Assembly (NCBI RefSeq): GCF_036556685.1
Contig: NZ_CP140614.1
Location: forward strand, 1,736,001-1,800,000
Reading direction: 5' to 3'
DNA from: Sulfurospirillum sp. 1612
GTDB taxonomy: Bacteria > Campylobacterota > Campylobacteria > Campylobacterales > Sulfurospirillaceae
Length of the DNA stretch: 64,000 nt
The first letter of the stretch is position 1. Each line of letters opens with the position of its first letter. Below, piece after piece: positions 48,520 to 57,682 of this stretch. The position numbers and the translations under genes are program-made. The notes under the pieces were generated by a model. That model was not told where the DNA came from and made no database searches. It was given only the letters and a program-made list of their open reading frames with translations.

Positions 48520-49450
48520 TTTTTATTAACTTCCGCAAATAGTATTTAAATAAAATCCAATATTTCACGTAATCAAGCACCAAAGTACTCGCTATCTTGT
48601 TTTCTCTTTTTATTTTGTCATATTCATTGTATATCTCTAATGTTCGACCATTCCCAAGTCCATCTGCTCTCCATTTTGCGACTATTATATTTTTTGTTAC
48701 AACTTTCGGAAAGTGATGATAGGCCCTAAGTAAATGATCATAATCCATACAAAAAGTGTTATCAATATCAAACAATCCATATTTTTGAAAATACCTTTTA
48801 TGTGTAAAAAGTCCTTGATGAGGCATAGACATCCTAAAAAGTAATGTTTTAGGATTAAAACGCTCTACATATTTAGAGACAAATAGTTCACTTCCATCTA
48901 CCTGTGTTCTTTGTATCCTTGCACTCACAAATATATCTTCTTTTGGATTAACATCTTTCAAAACATTTTCTAAGGCATCATCTGATACAAAACCATCACC
49001 ATCGCCTTGGAAATTGATATAGTCGCCACGAGAAGCTTTTACCCCTTTATTAAAAGCATCACTAATTCCAGCATCTTTTTCACTCACCCAATAGTCTATC
49101 TGGTCTTCATACTTTTTGATGATATCAACCGTGTTATCTTTAGAGCCACCATCTATGATGATGTACTCTACATTATCATAAGTTTGATTGATGACGCTTT
49201 GGATGGTTTCTTCGAGGTATTTTTCACCATTGTAAACGACGGTGATGATGCTGATGAGAGGTTTGTCTTCATGACTTTTTTTGAAGTATCCCCTCATCCT
49301 AAGTCCACCCTCACCTTGTCGTTCTTCGCTCACGGGTAAAAAAAGTACACTTTCAAACTTATCTTTGGGATGATTTTCAATCTTTGGCTTTTCTTTGGTC
49401 AAAAGTCTTGTGGTGCTGTAGTTTTCATCTAAACATATTGTATTAGGCAT
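48512..49450 (-). CDS. Family 2 glycosyltransferase with unusual N-terminal extension
   Basis: The GT2 domain begins only at residue ~64: ISIITVVYNGEKYLEETIQSVINQTY, IDGGSKDNT, the metal site FQGDGDGF near residue 150 (QGDGD in place of the usual NSDD) and MPHQGLFTHKRYF. Residues 1-63 are an extension without fold signals, containing the Gly/Glu/Arg-rich ERQGEGGLRMRG. It begins inside the stop of a 45-codon glycosyltransferase remnant upstream. Confidence 0.85.
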   Translation of the reverse strand: MPNTICLDENYSTTRLLTKEKPKIENHPKDKFESVLFLPVSEERQGEGGLRMRGYFKKSHEDKPLISIITVVYNGEKYLEETIQSVINQTYDNVEYIIIDGGSKDNTVDIIKKYEDQIDYWVSEKDAGISDAFNKGVKASRGDYINFQGDGDGFVSDDALENVLKDVNPKEDIFVSARIQRTQVDGSELFVSKYVERFNPKTLLFRMSMPHQGLFTHKRYFQKYGLFDIDNTFCMDYDHLLRAYHHFPKVVTKNIIVAKWRADGLGNGRTLEIYNEYDKIKRENKIASTLVLDYVKYWILFKYYLRKLIKND

Positions 49451-49580
49451 TTAAAATATCCTCATAAAGTTTAATACACTTCCCAGCTACAACTTTTGCT
49501 TCAAACTCTTTTACTACTTTATCTCTGGCATTGAGACAAAATTCAGCATGCTTGCTTACATGTAAGACAAAAATTTTCAT
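49443..49580 (-). pseudogene. 45-codon remnant of a GT4 glycosyltransferase
   Basis: A short open frame from ATG 49580 to TAA 49443. The first seven codons read MKIFVLH, like a glycosyltransferase N-terminus; the rest (NARDKVVKEFEAKVV...IKLYEDIL) is the typical C-terminal helix of a GT4 enzyme. The ~300 residues between are missing, so this is probably an internal-deletion product. It overlaps the GT9 upstream (ATGA) and the GT2 downstream, so it is still read within the operon and may keep translation coupled. Confidence 0.65.
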
Positions 49581-50722
49581 CCTAAAACCTTATCAATTTT
49601 ATTTTTCACACTCTCAACACTTATCTCATTTATATCCAATTTACTTCCAAACCCATAACTATTAGAAAGTTTTTTATAATCATCCAAATCTTTCTCAATC
49701 TCAGGATGATAAATCACATGATAGTTTTCACTTACTTCTTTTGGATATGGAGTAAACCTCCCGTAATGATTTCCGTTATAGATGACAAATATATTTGTCA
49801 TCTCTAACGCAACCGCTGCGTGAGGTGCACTCGTCTCATTTGCTATCATTAGATTTCCGTTATAGATGACATGTAAAAGCTCAACTAAACTAGTTTTACC
49901 TACCAAATCTACATAATCACCCATAAAAAGAGTTTTAAATTTTAAAGCATCTTCACTGTCACTTGCTGCTCCGCAAAGAACTATTTCATATCCGAACTTC
50001 TCTTTGAGATACTTCCCAATGTTCACAAACCCTTCAATATTCCACTTTCTATAACTAGCACTTGCCCCGATAAACAGTATTGCATATTTTTGTGGCAGTT
50101 CAAAGAGTAACTTTTTTGGTTTTAAATCAATATGTGGTTTTTTAATATCAAGCCTTACATGTAAGAGATTTTCAAAAAACTCTTTGTTTCTACTAAACTC
50201 AAACATTAACTCATCTTTTGCAAAAATAAGTTTTGTATAATATTTATCACTTATCCTCTTTTGCCATCTTCTTATATTTGACAAGTCTCCAGAACTACCT
50301 ATCTTTTCTTTTGCACTTACAAGATTTACAATAGTATCACCATAAAAAAATTCTCTGCTATACACAGGACTCAAAACTACTTCATACCCTTGAGATGTTA
50401 TCTTTTTAAGTTTTTGGTATCTATACACAATGTCTTTATAAAATTTATTTCTATCCAACCATATAAATTCATCTATATACTCACTATCAAGCTCTTTTGA
50501 TAAACTTTCCCAAGCACTATTTCCAAATAAAGTAATTTTATATTCTTGATATTTTTCACTTTTTTTAAGTATTTCAATAAAGTTTCTAAACATTATATAA
50601 TCACCAATCGCATCAAGACGAATAAGTAAAAGAGATTTTGGTTTTATCTCTTTTGATGGTGATATGATTAGATTTATAAAATAGTAAATTATAAATTTTA
50701 TTAGAGTTTTTAGTTTACTCAT
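49577..50722 (-). CDS. Family 9 glycosyltransferase (heptosyltransferase-like)
   Basis: A 381-aa GT-B enzyme: LLIRLDAIGDYIMFRNFIEILKK at the N-terminus, FIGASASYRKWNIEGFVNIGKYL, LCGAASD, DLVGKTSLVELLHVIYNGNLMIANETSAPHAAVAL, the typical GT9 donor site. Members transfer heptose in the LPS core, but cluster members can use other sugars. It overlaps the GT upstream by 4 bp. Confidence 0.87.
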   Translation of the reverse strand: MSKLKTLIKFIIYYFINLIISPSKEIKPKSLLLIRLDAIGDYIMFRNFIEILKKSEKYQEYKITLFGNSAWESLSKELDSEYIDEFIWLDRNKFYKDIVYRYQKLKKITSQGYEVVLSPVYSREFFYGDTIVNLVSAKEKIGSSGDLSNIRRWQKRISDKYYTKLIFAKDELMFEFSRNKEFFENLLHVRLDIKKPHIDLKPKKLLFELPQKYAILFIGASASYRKWNIEGFVNIGKYLKEKFGYEIVLCGAASDSEDALKFKTLFMGDYVDLVGKTSLVELLHVIYNGNLMIANETSAPHAAVALEMTNIFVIYNGNHYGRFTPYPKEVSENYHVIYHPEIEKDLDDYKKLSNSYGFGSKLDINEISVESVKNKIDKVLG

Positions 50723-51636
50723 TTTATAACATTTTTTCCTATAATCATTCTTGCTAATTTATTTATTATCCTTATGAAAATATTCTTCTTTTTACTTTGC
50801 AAATATTTTTTTACTAAGTTCTTTTGTATACTATCTTCTAAAATATTTTTTGTAAAATTAATTTCACTTGAATAATTCAGAATATCTATATCTTTTTCAT
50901 AAGAATTTCCACAATGTATTCCACTACCATCATGACCAATATTAGTTACAAATGATGTATATGGATTTAAGCATAAACCTTTATTTTTAAATATACTTGT
51001 ATGCCAAAAAACAGCCCAAGTATTAATTTTTCCATCATAATTATTAATTACTTGTTGCCAATTGGAATCGATTCCATCTAAATCAAATTCTTTAATCTCA
51101 TTATTATTAAATAAATTCATGAGTTCTTTTGGATTTTTGTCAAAATATCCCCATCTATCTTTCCAAGTAGCCCATCCCCAGCAATTCATTTTTTTCCATA
51201 AAAATGTTTCATTTTTTTCGATAGAATATATTGGATAGTTCCACCCACTCACATGCCAAACTTTCTTTTCATCCTTATAAAACTCCAAAGCCTCATTCAT
51301 AAACTTCAAAAAATAAGGACTAGTAACTAAGTCATCTTCAAGAACTATAATCTTTCCATATTCGTTGACTATACTAGTAACACCATCAATGATAGAGTTA
51401 GCTAGTCCCCAGTTTTTCTCTCGCTTAATTATAGTAACTTTCTTAAATCCATCTATAGACTCAAGATACTTTCTTACTTCATCTACACTTTTTCGTGCAT
51501 TCTCATTTTTAGCTTCATCACTATATACAAAAAGTTCACTTTTATTTGCTAACTCATTTTTTTGTAGTGCTTCTACTGTTTGTTTTGTGTGGTCTGGTCT
51601 ATTATATACAAATAGGACTATTGGGGCTAAATTCAT
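50719..51636 (-). CDS. Glycosyltransferase (GT2/GNT-I-like sugar transferase)
   Basis: A 305-aa protein with APIVLFVYNRPDHTKQTVEAL, the donor-binding LEDDLVTSPYFLKFMNEAL and WGWATWKDRWGYF. This set is typical of a family of bacterial glycosyltransferases with a GNT-I-like GT-A fold (EDD as metal site). I chose ATG 51636; an in-frame ATG at 51669 would overlap the old coding end of the methyltransferase gene upstream, whose original stop lies at 51638-51640. Confidence 0.8.
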   Translation of the reverse strand: MNLAPIVLFVYNRPDHTKQTVEALQKNELANKSELFVYSDEAKNENARKSVDEVRKYLESIDGFKKVTIIKREKNWGLANSIIDGVTSIVNEYGKIIVLEDDLVTSPYFLKFMNEALEFYKDEKKVWHVSGWNYPIYSIEKNETFLWKKMNCWGWATWKDRWGYFDKNPKELMNLFNNNEIKEFDLDGIDSNWQQVINNYDGKINTWAVFWHTSIFKNKGLCLNPYTSFVTNIGHDGSGIHCGNSYEKDIDILNYSSEINFTKNILEDSIQKNLVKKYLQSKKKNIFIRIINKLARMIIGKNVIK

Positions 51637-51637
51637 T

Positions 51638-52375
51638 TTATTTATATCTTTCGTTATAAAATTTATCATTTATAAATATAACTGTATTTACAGCTTTAGC
51701 ATAAACTGAGTAGTTATATTGTTTTAAAAATTTTGATATTTCATTATCATCAATATCAGATAAACTACTACCAAGTATCTATATCAAAATAACCTTTGGT
51801 TTGTATTTTTCAAAATTATTTGATTTTAACACCATAAAATCAAGCCCTTCAACATCAATAGATAAAAAATCTATTTGTTGATTTTTAGGTAAATTATTGT
51901 CAAGTATCTCTTCTAGTGTAGAAGTCTCTATATCTTTTTCAAATATAATATGATAATTATTATTTGCACTTGCTCTATCTTCCGATAGCTCGTTTGAAAA
52001 TCCATTAAGTGCTGGTTCATTAAATGCATAATATGTCAAAACTTGTTTTTTATCAGAGACAGGCTTTTCTACATTTGTATCTCTTGGACGAATTTTATTA
52101 AAAGGTTTCATACTATCTGGCATCGCATCTATATTTACACCGTTCCAACCTTGTTTATAAAAAAAATAAGTATTTGAAAATCTCATTGGATGATGAGCAC
52201 CAACATCAATATAAAACCCTGTTTGCTGTTTTTCAAACAACCTTCTCAAAATCATATCTTCACCCTCTTGCGAATATGACTTTAAAGCATAGCCATCAAA
52301 ATAGTTGTTTTTAATATCAACTAATTTTTCTTTAGCACTTTTTGGTAAAATTGATTTAATCATTTTTTTTAACAT
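51638..52375 (-). pseudogene. FkbM-family methyltransferase broken by an in-frame TAG
   Basis: From ATG 52375 the frame encodes SAM-dependent methyltransferase features: GFYIDVGAHHPMRFSNT, GWNGVNIDAMP, IDFLSIDVEGLDFMVLKS. After 198 codons (KVILI) a TAG at 51779-51781 stops translation. The same frame then continues for 46 sensible codons (ILGSSLSDIDDNE...VIFINDKFY) to TAA at 51638, just before the next gene. A single GAG-to-TAG change would explain this. The truncated protein keeps the SAM site but loses its last ~47 residues. The start overlaps the wzx end by 20 bp, within which lies an A8 tract. Confidence 0.75.
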
Positions 52376-53684
52376 TAAATATCCTTATAAATAATAAACT
52401 TTTTGATAAATTTAAAAAATTAATCCTTGTCTTATTCCAAAATAATAGACTCAAATAAGCAGCAACAAAATATGATATTAATGTCGCCCAAGCTGCACCA
52501 ACAACACCGATTTCTTTTATTAGTATATAGTTTAATACAATATTCACAACTGCTCCTATTGAAGTATTTATAGTTGAAAATATTTGTAAGTTTTCAGTTA
52601 ATAGCCACTTCCCACTAGCAACTCCCAAGAACACAAAAATCCCAGCCCAAATATGAATCATCAGCACACTTCCAGCTTGATTATATTGCTCTCCATAAAG
52701 TAGCCCTACAACCCAATCACTCAAAAAAGTCATAGGAAGAGCAATAGCTATTGCCATCCATACCATTAGGTCATACAGTTTTTGAAGTCTTGAATAATAC
52801 AACTCTTCACTCTGTTTTTTGGCATTTATAATAGCTGGAAAAAGAGAAGATGCTATCACCATTGGGATGAAGTACCAAAGCTCACTTATACGGACTGCTG
52901 CTGCATATTGTCCTACTGCTTCATTGTCTAACATCTCCTTTATCATCACTTGGTCTATCTTCATGTATATGGAAATAACTATGCCACTTAGTATGAGTGG
53001 CCAAGAGTCTTTCAAAAGAGAAAGTGCAGTTTCTTTTTTAAATGTTAAGTTCCACATATTAAATGTTGAATTGTTTTTTATATAGAAATAAATAAACCCA
53101 CATGCTAAAACAAAACTATCAAAAAGTATAACCCATGCAAATGCAATTAATGGTGCTTCGTTGAGTATCAGTGTGACTTTTACTATACTTGATATCAAAA
53201 GTGAAATCACATTTGCATAGACTACATAACGACTGAGTACTTTACTCTGAAAATAAAAGTCTATTACATTAAAAGACTGAAATATCGTGGCACTTGCTAT
53301 GATGAATACTAGTGTATTGGTATAGCTGTCGTTTGATGTGAAGTTTACAGCTATGGCCAGGATGAGTAAAACGCCAAAGGCACCCATTACCTTGAGCCAA
53401 AACGCTGTACCTATGAGTTCATCTCTGCGACTCTCGTCTTTAACAAGTTCACGCACCACTATGCCATCAAGCCCAAGAGTAGCGATGGCGGTAAAGAGCC
53501 CTACAAAACTCTGCGCATAAGAAAAAAGTCCAAACTGTTCAGGACCTAGGTATCTAGCTACCCAAACACCGACGAACAATCCCACAATCATCCGCAGTAT
53601 TTTTTCTCCAAAGAGCCATGAGGTGTTTTTGAAATACTTCATAAAACCTTGATGCTCTTTGAGAGCTTTTATCTTAGATATCAT
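52356..53684 (-). CDS. wzx: Wzx-type polysaccharide flippase
   Basis: A 442-aa MATE/MOP-superfamily membrane protein with about 12 helices. Its opening [41 protein letters not shown] is the Wzx/RfbX signature. It moves the undecaprenyl-diphosphate-linked repeat unit across the inner membrane. It starts 4 bp inside the fcl stop and overlaps the methyltransferase gene by 20 bp. No Wzy or Wzz is recognised in this window. Confidence 0.9.
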   Translation of the reverse strand: MISKIKALKEHQGFMKYFKNTSWLFGEKILRMIVGLFVGVWVARYLGPEQFGLFSYAQSFVGLFTAIATLGLDGIVVRELVKDESRRDELIGTAFWLKVMGAFGVLLILAIAVNFTSNDSYTNTLVFIIASATIFQSFNVIDFYFQSKVLSRYVVYANVISLLISSIVKVTLILNEAPLIAFAWVILFDSFVLACGFIYFYIKNNSTFNMWNLTFKKETALSLLKDSWPLILSGIVISIYMKIDQVMIKEMLDNEAVGQYAAAVRISELWYFIPMVIASSLFPAIINAKKQSEELYYSRLQKLYDLMVWMAIAIALPMTFLSDWVVGLLYGEQYNQAGSVLMIHIWAGIFVFLGVASGKWLLTENLQIFSTINTSIGAVVNIVLNYILIKEIGVVGAAWATLISYFVAAYLSLLFWNKTRINFLNLSKSLLFIRIFNVKKND

Positions 53685-54847
53685 TTGTTATTTAAATACC
53701 ACTCATACACTATTTTAATCCCCTCTTCTAGCTCTACTTTGTGTTTCCATCCAAGGGCGTGGAGTTTGGAAGGGTCTGTGCGCTTCAACATCGTGCCATC
53801 GGGTTTGTCGGTGTTGAAGGTGAGCTCGCCTTCATATCCTACTATCTTTTTGATGAGATTGGCCAGCTCTTTGATGCTGATATCCTCACCCGTTCCGATG
53901 TTGATGTGGGTGTTTCGGACTTCCTGAAGAGTTTTGGGTTTTGGGTTTTGGGTTTTGGGTGCTTGGTTTATGATGTCTTTAAAATCTATGTTTTGCATCA
54001 AAAACACACAGGCATCTGCCATATCTTCAGAGTAGAGAAACTCTCGTCTTGGCGTGCCACTGCCCCAAATCTCTATACTAGTGCTAGGTGCTAAGTGTTT
54101 AGTGTTAAGAAGTTTAATTCCGTATTTTTCTAAGATATTTAGTATCTCTTCTTTTGTGTTTTCCCTTGTGATTCCCTCTATCGGATTACGATTTAGGTCA
54201 ACTTTGATTTTTTCCCAGTTTTCATCACTCTTAGCACTTAGCTCTTCCCACTTAACACTCTCAAGACATTTACCAAGATGTATCTTTCTCAAAAGTGCGG
54301 GCAATACATGAGAGGTCTCTAGATCAAAGTTATCATTGGGTCCGTAGAGATTGGTCGGCATGACGCTGATGAAGTTGGTGCCGTATTGGAGATTGTAGCT
54401 TTCACACATCTTGATACCGGCAATCTTTGCTATAGCATAGGGTTCGTTGGTGTATTCTAGCTCACTAGTAAGCAAACAATCTTCCTTCATCGGTTGTCGT
54501 GCATTTTTTGGGTAGATGCAGGTACTGCCTAAAAACAACAGTTTTTTGACTTTGTGCACATAACTTTGATAGATGACATTGTTTTGGATCTGAAGATTTT
54601 CGTAGATAAAATCCGCTCTATAGATGCTATTGGCTACGATGCCACCTACTTTGGCCGCGGCTAAGATGACATATTCTGGTTTTTCACGCTCAAAAAACTC
54701 TGCCACAGCTTGCTGGTTTGTGAGGTCTAGCTCATGATGTGTTCTTGTGATGAGATTATGATAGCCCTTTTGCTGCAAATTTTTAGATATAGCACTTCCG
54801 ACTAAACCGCGATGTCCTGCTACGTAGATTTTACTGTTTTTTTTCAT
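53681..54847 (-). CDS. fcl: GDP-L-fucose synthase, with repeat-bearing insertions
   Basis: It converts GDP-4-keto-6-deoxymannose to GDP-L-fucose. Visible are GHRGLVGSA (NAD(P) site), GSTCIYP and YAIAKIAG (SxxxYxxxK triad), [10 protein letters not shown] and [17 protein letters not shown]. At 388 aa it is about 70 residues longer than the common form. An insertion at ~195-260 is partly shared with a family subgroup, and [10 protein letters not shown] at ~297-306 is encoded by four 7-bp repeats. The start at 54847 is followed at once by A8. It overlaps gmd. Confidence 0.9.
   Translation of the reverse strand: MKKNSKIYVAGHRGLVGSAISKNLQQKGYHNLITRTHHELDLTNQQAVAEFFEREKPEYVILAAAKVGGIVANSIYRADFIYENLQIQNNVIYQSYVHKVKKLLFLGSTCIYPKNARQPMKEDCLLTSELEYTNEPYAIAKIAGIKMCESYNLQYGTNFISVMPTNLYGPNDNFDLETSHVLPALLRKIHLGKCLESVKWEELSAKSDENWEKIKVDLNRNPIEGITRENTKEEILNILEKYGIKLLNTKHLAPSTSIEIWGSGTPRREFLYSEDMADACVFLMQNIDFKDIINQAPKTQNPKPKTLQEVRNTHINIGTGEDISIKELANLIKKIVGYEGELTFNTDKPDGTMLKRTDPSKLHALGWKHKVELEEGIKIVYEWYLNNK
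53932..53959 (+). repeat. Four tandem TTTTGGG heptamers inside fcl
   Basis: Exactly four perfect copies of TTTTGGG on the plus strand (CCCAAAA in the coding sense). Seven is not a multiple of three, so slippage by one unit shifts the frame: read by hand, loss of one unit leads to a TAG at 53842-53844 and gain of one to a TGA at 53886-53888. The four GGG runs with 4-nt loops on the plus strand (the fcl template strand) also fit a G-quadruplex motif. Confidence 0.9.
54080..54109. repeat. Degenerate heptad repeat inside fcl, copy A
   Basis: TAGTGC-TAGGTGC-TAAGTGT-TTAGTGT-TAAG on the plus strand reads as about four imperfect 7-mers. GCTAAGTG (54090-54097) and AGTGTTAAG (54101-54109) recur inverted in copy B (54227-54260). 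It encodes [10 protein letters not shown], an odd stretch just before the conserved SIEIWGSG block. Confidence 0.6.
54227..54260. repeat. Degenerate heptad repeat inside fcl, copy B (inverted)
   Basis: Contains CACTTAGC (54235-54242) and CTTAACACT (54251-54259), exact inverted matches to copy A about 150 bp away. It encodes part of [17 protein letters not shown], at the start of the insertion in the synthase. Confidence 0.6.
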
Positions 54848-54854
54848 CTTTAGC

Positions 54855-56000
54855 CTACTCAAAATAGTTCATGATGGTATATCCACCATCTTTGAGGTAT
54901 TGCTCTTTTGTCATGAGCTTGAGATCATTGGCCATCATATCATCGACCAACTCTTGTAGATTGTACTCTCGATTCCATCCGAGTTGTTTCTCTGCTTTGC
55001 TAGGATCCCCCAACAATAGATCAACTTCTGTCGGCCTAAAATACGCAGGATCAACTCCTACGAGGACTTGTCCCGGCGATAGATGGGAGAGATCGAGATT
55101 TAGTTTTTGAGCTTTTTCTTGATCAATCGCATCGACAATTCCGACTTCATCAAGCCCTTCATTTTCAAATCGCAACACAATCCCCGCATATTCAAATGCA
55201 AATTTTACAAAATCTCGCACGGCGGTAGTTTTGCCTGTGGCGATTACCCAGTCTTCGGGTTCATCTGTTTGTAGGATCATCCACATCATGCGTACGTAAT
55301 CTTTGGCGTGTCCCCAGTCGCGTTTGGCGTCCAAGTTCCCAAGATAGAGTTTGTCTTGCAATCCCAGAGCGATTTTGCTCGCCGCACGGGTGATCTTTCT
55401 CGTGACAAATGTCTCCCCACGCACTGGAGATTCATGATTGAAAAGGATGCCATTGCATGCAAACATCCCATAGGCTTCACGGTAGTTGACTGTGATCCAG
55501 TAAGCGTACATCTTCGCTACAGCATAAGGGCTACGCGGATAAAACGGTGTCGTTTCGCTTTGGGGAGTTTCTTGGACTTTTCCAAAGAGCTCTGAAGTAC
55601 TCGCTTGGTAGATTCTCGTCTTTTTCTCTAGTCCCAGCAATCGCACCGCTTCCAAAATCCTAAGCGTTCCCGTGCCATCTGCATTGGCGACGTATTCGGG
55701 TGTTTCAAATGAAACAGCCACATGACTCATCGCCGCGAGATTATAGATCTCATCAGGTTGTGTCTCTTGGATAATACGTGTGAGATTCATACTGTCTGTC
55801 ATATCACTAAAGTGTAGATGGAGATTGACATTTTTTTCATGAGGGTCTTGATACAAATGATCAATCCTGTCTGTGTTGAACAGTGAGCTACGTCGCTTGA
55901 GTCCATGAACCTCATAGCCTTTTTTGAGCAAAAATTCTGCCAGATAGCTTCCATCTTGTCCTGTAATCCCTGTGATAAGTGCTACTTTCTTCGTTTCCAT
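54855..56000 (-). CDS. gmd: GDP-mannose 4,6-dehydratase
   Basis: It makes GDP-4-keto-6-deoxy-D-mannose, the substrate of the fucose synthase downstream. The 381-aa protein shows [60 protein letters not shown] (catalytic YxxxK) and [16 protein letters not shown]. All are diagnostic. It begins directly after manC (same base boundary). Confidence 0.97.
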   Translation of the reverse strand: METKKVALITGITGQDGSYLAEFLLKKGYEVHGLKRRSSLFNTDRIDHLYQDPHEKNVNLHLHFSDMTDSMNLTRIIQETQPDEIYNLAAMSHVAVSFETPEYVANADGTGTLRILEAVRLLGLEKKTRIYQASTSELFGKVQETPQSETTPFYPRSPYAVAKMYAYWITVNYREAYGMFACNGILFNHESPVRGETFVTRKITRAASKIALGLQDKLYLGNLDAKRDWGHAKDYVRMMWMILQTDEPEDWVIATGKTTAVRDFVKFAFEYAGIVLRFENEGLDEVGIVDAIDQEKAQKLNLDLSHLSPGQVLVGVDPAYFRPTEVDLLLGDPSKAEKQLGWNREYNLQELVDDMMANDLKLMTKEQYLKDGGYTIMNYFE

Positions 56001-57326
56001 TTAATTCCTTTCAAAGTCATCTTCGAGTCTGATGATATCATCTTCGCCTGTGTATTCGCCTACTTGTACTTCTATGATCACCAAGGGCAATTTTCCTTTA
56101 TTTTCGAGTCTGTGAATATCACCGGCTTTGATGTAGGTGCTCTCATTTGGGCTCACCATAAAGACGCGCTCTCCTATCGTCACCGTCGCACAACCGCTCA
56201 GTACAATCCAGTGCTCATTTCTGTGGAAATGTTTCTGCAAGGAGAGTCTTTTGCCTTGTTTGACGACGATGCGCTTGATCTTGTAACCGCTTGAATCTTC
56301 TAGTACTGTGTACGTCCCCCACGGGCGATGCCCTGTCAAGTGAATATTGGGGAGGTCTGATTTTTCGCTTTTGAGTCTGGTGACAATCTCCTTGACTTTT
56401 TGGCTGCTGCCTTTTTTGCACACCAAAAGGGCATCTTCCGTATCGATGATGATGGAGTCTTGTATGTCTATGGTCTCGACATTTTTGTTGGAGATGATCA
56501 GGTTGTTGTGGATATCATTGGGTAGTTCGCATGAGAGCGCATCGAAACTCCCCACATCGCTCCATGAGATATCGGATGGGATGATTTTCACTTTTTGGGA
56601 CTTTTCCATCACGGCATAATCGATACTATCTTGTGGAATTTTGGACATATCTTCATAAGAGATTCGGATTAGATTGTCTTTTTTGCTATTTTCGTACGCG
56701 TATTTGGAGGTCTCATAGATTTTGGGGGCGTAGTGTTTCAATTCTGCCAAGAAAACACCGGCTCTGAAGCAAAACATCCCGCTGTTCCAATAGTAGTTCC
56801 CCGCTTTTAGATACTGTGTCGCCGTAGCAAAATCGGGCTTTTCATGAAATGCACGCACCGCTTCACCTTCTGCTTCGATGTAGCCAAATCCCGTCTCTGC
56901 AAAAGTTGGCTGTATGCCAAAAGTCACGAGAGCGTCTCCTTGTGCGAGCACGGCCGCTCGGGCTAGGACCTTTTCGTACGCGGCTTGGTCTTTGATCAAA
57001 TGATCCGATGGCGTGACGAGGACCACCTCATCTGCGGGCAGTGCCAAACACGCTAGTGCGATGGCTGGCGCGGTATTTCGCCCGATGGGTTCGAGTAGGT
57101 ACATGTTGTTGTGCGCGCCCAACTCTTCTAGCTGATCGAGAGCGAGAAAATACTGCTCGGCATTTGAGACGACAAACTGCTTCTGGCAAAACTGCGAATT
57201 GCGCTCCACTGTGAGCTGAAATAGGGATTGATCTTGGAAAAGTTTCACAAATTGCTTGGGATACAGCGTACGGCTGATCGGCCACAATCTCGTGCCGTTT
57301 CCGCCACACAGGATGATGTTTGTCAT
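56001..57326 (-). CDS. manC: Mannose-1-phosphate guanylyltransferase / mannose-6-phosphate isomerase
   Basis: A bifunctional enzyme giving GDP-mannose. The N-terminal nucleotidyltransferase has LCGGNGTRLWPISR, FVVSNAEQYF, PIGRNTAPAIALA, VTPSDHLI and FGYIEAEG. The C-terminal type II isomerase cupin (~330-430) has RPWGTYTVLE, LSLQKHFHRNEHWIVLSG and GDIHRLEN. At 441 aa it is slightly shorter than the usual ~470. The first third of the gene (about 56.94-57.31 kb) is visibly GC-richer than its surroundings. It follows the MarR regulator by 2 nt. Confidence 0.95.
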   Translation of the reverse strand: MTNIILCGGNGTRLWPISRTLYPKQFVKLFQDQSLFQLTVERNSQFCQKQFVVSNAEQYFLALDQLEELGAHNNMYLLEPIGRNTAPAIALACLALPADEVVLVTPSDHLIKDQAAYEKVLARAAVLAQGDALVTFGIQPTFAETGFGYIEAEGEAVRAFHEKPDFATATQYLKAGNYYWNSGMFCFRAGVFLAELKHYAPKIYETSKYAYENSKKDNLIRISYEDMSKIPQDSIDYAVMEKSQKVKIIPSDISWSDVGSFDALSCELPNDIHNNLIISNKNVETIDIQDSIIIDTEDALLVCKKGSSQKVKEIVTRLKSEKSDLPNIHLTGHRPWGTYTVLEDSSGYKIKRIVVKQGKRLSLQKHFHRNEHWIVLSGCATVTIGERVFMVSPNESTYIKAGDIHRLENKGKLPLVIIEVQVGEYTGEDDIIRLEDDFERN

Positions 57327-57328
57327 AG

Positions 57329-57640
57329 CTAGCCTTTCATCTTTTCGAGTTCTTTGACGAGTTCATCGTACTCTTTTTTCTTTCGTTCTATAAATTTTTC
57401 GGTCAATATCAGCTTCTCTTTCATCCCTTTTGGGGTGAGAATATAGCGATATTGGTTTTTGTTTTTGTTGGCAAAAAAGTTTTCCGCTTTGATAAAACCC
57501 TTGTCGATGAGTGCCTTCATGACATAGTTGATTTTGCCGACACTGAGGCCGAGCTTGTCCGCTAGTGATTTTTGAGTCTTGATATCATCAAGATGTCTCA
57601 ATACCTCAAGAGTAAGTTCTTCATTTTGCAAACGCAACAC
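57329..57640 (-). CDS. MarR-family EPS-associated transcriptional regulator
   Basis: A 103-aa winged-helix protein: LTLEVLRHLDDIKTQKSLADKLGLSVGKINYVMKALIDKGFI (helix-turn-helix) and RYILTPKGMKEKL (wing), ending in a charged helix. It fits the small 'MarR EPS-associated' family (TIGR04176 as I recall) found at the head of exopolysaccharide operons. It lies 2 nt before manC and 42 nt after the WecA-like gene, so it probably controls this cluster. Confidence 0.85.
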   Translation of the reverse strand: MLRLQNEELTLEVLRHLDDIKTQKSLADKLGLSVGKINYVMKALIDKGFIKAENFFANKNKNQYRYILTPKGMKEKLILTEKFIERKKKEYDELVKELEKMKG

Positions 57641-57682
57641 TCCTTTATAAAATTCATTTATTGAATTTTACAGTATTTGGCT

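Noticed and set aside
53932-53959. TTTTGGG tract as a telomere-like or CRISPR-like element
   Set aside because: It is a simple tandem repeat within a coding frame, without spacers; similarity to ciliate telomeres is coincidental.
54837-54844. A8 tract directly after the fcl start codon, and a similar A8 at the start of the FkbM gene, as phase-variable homopolymers
   Set aside because: Eight A is common in AT-rich genomes and too short to argue for frequent slippage without read data.
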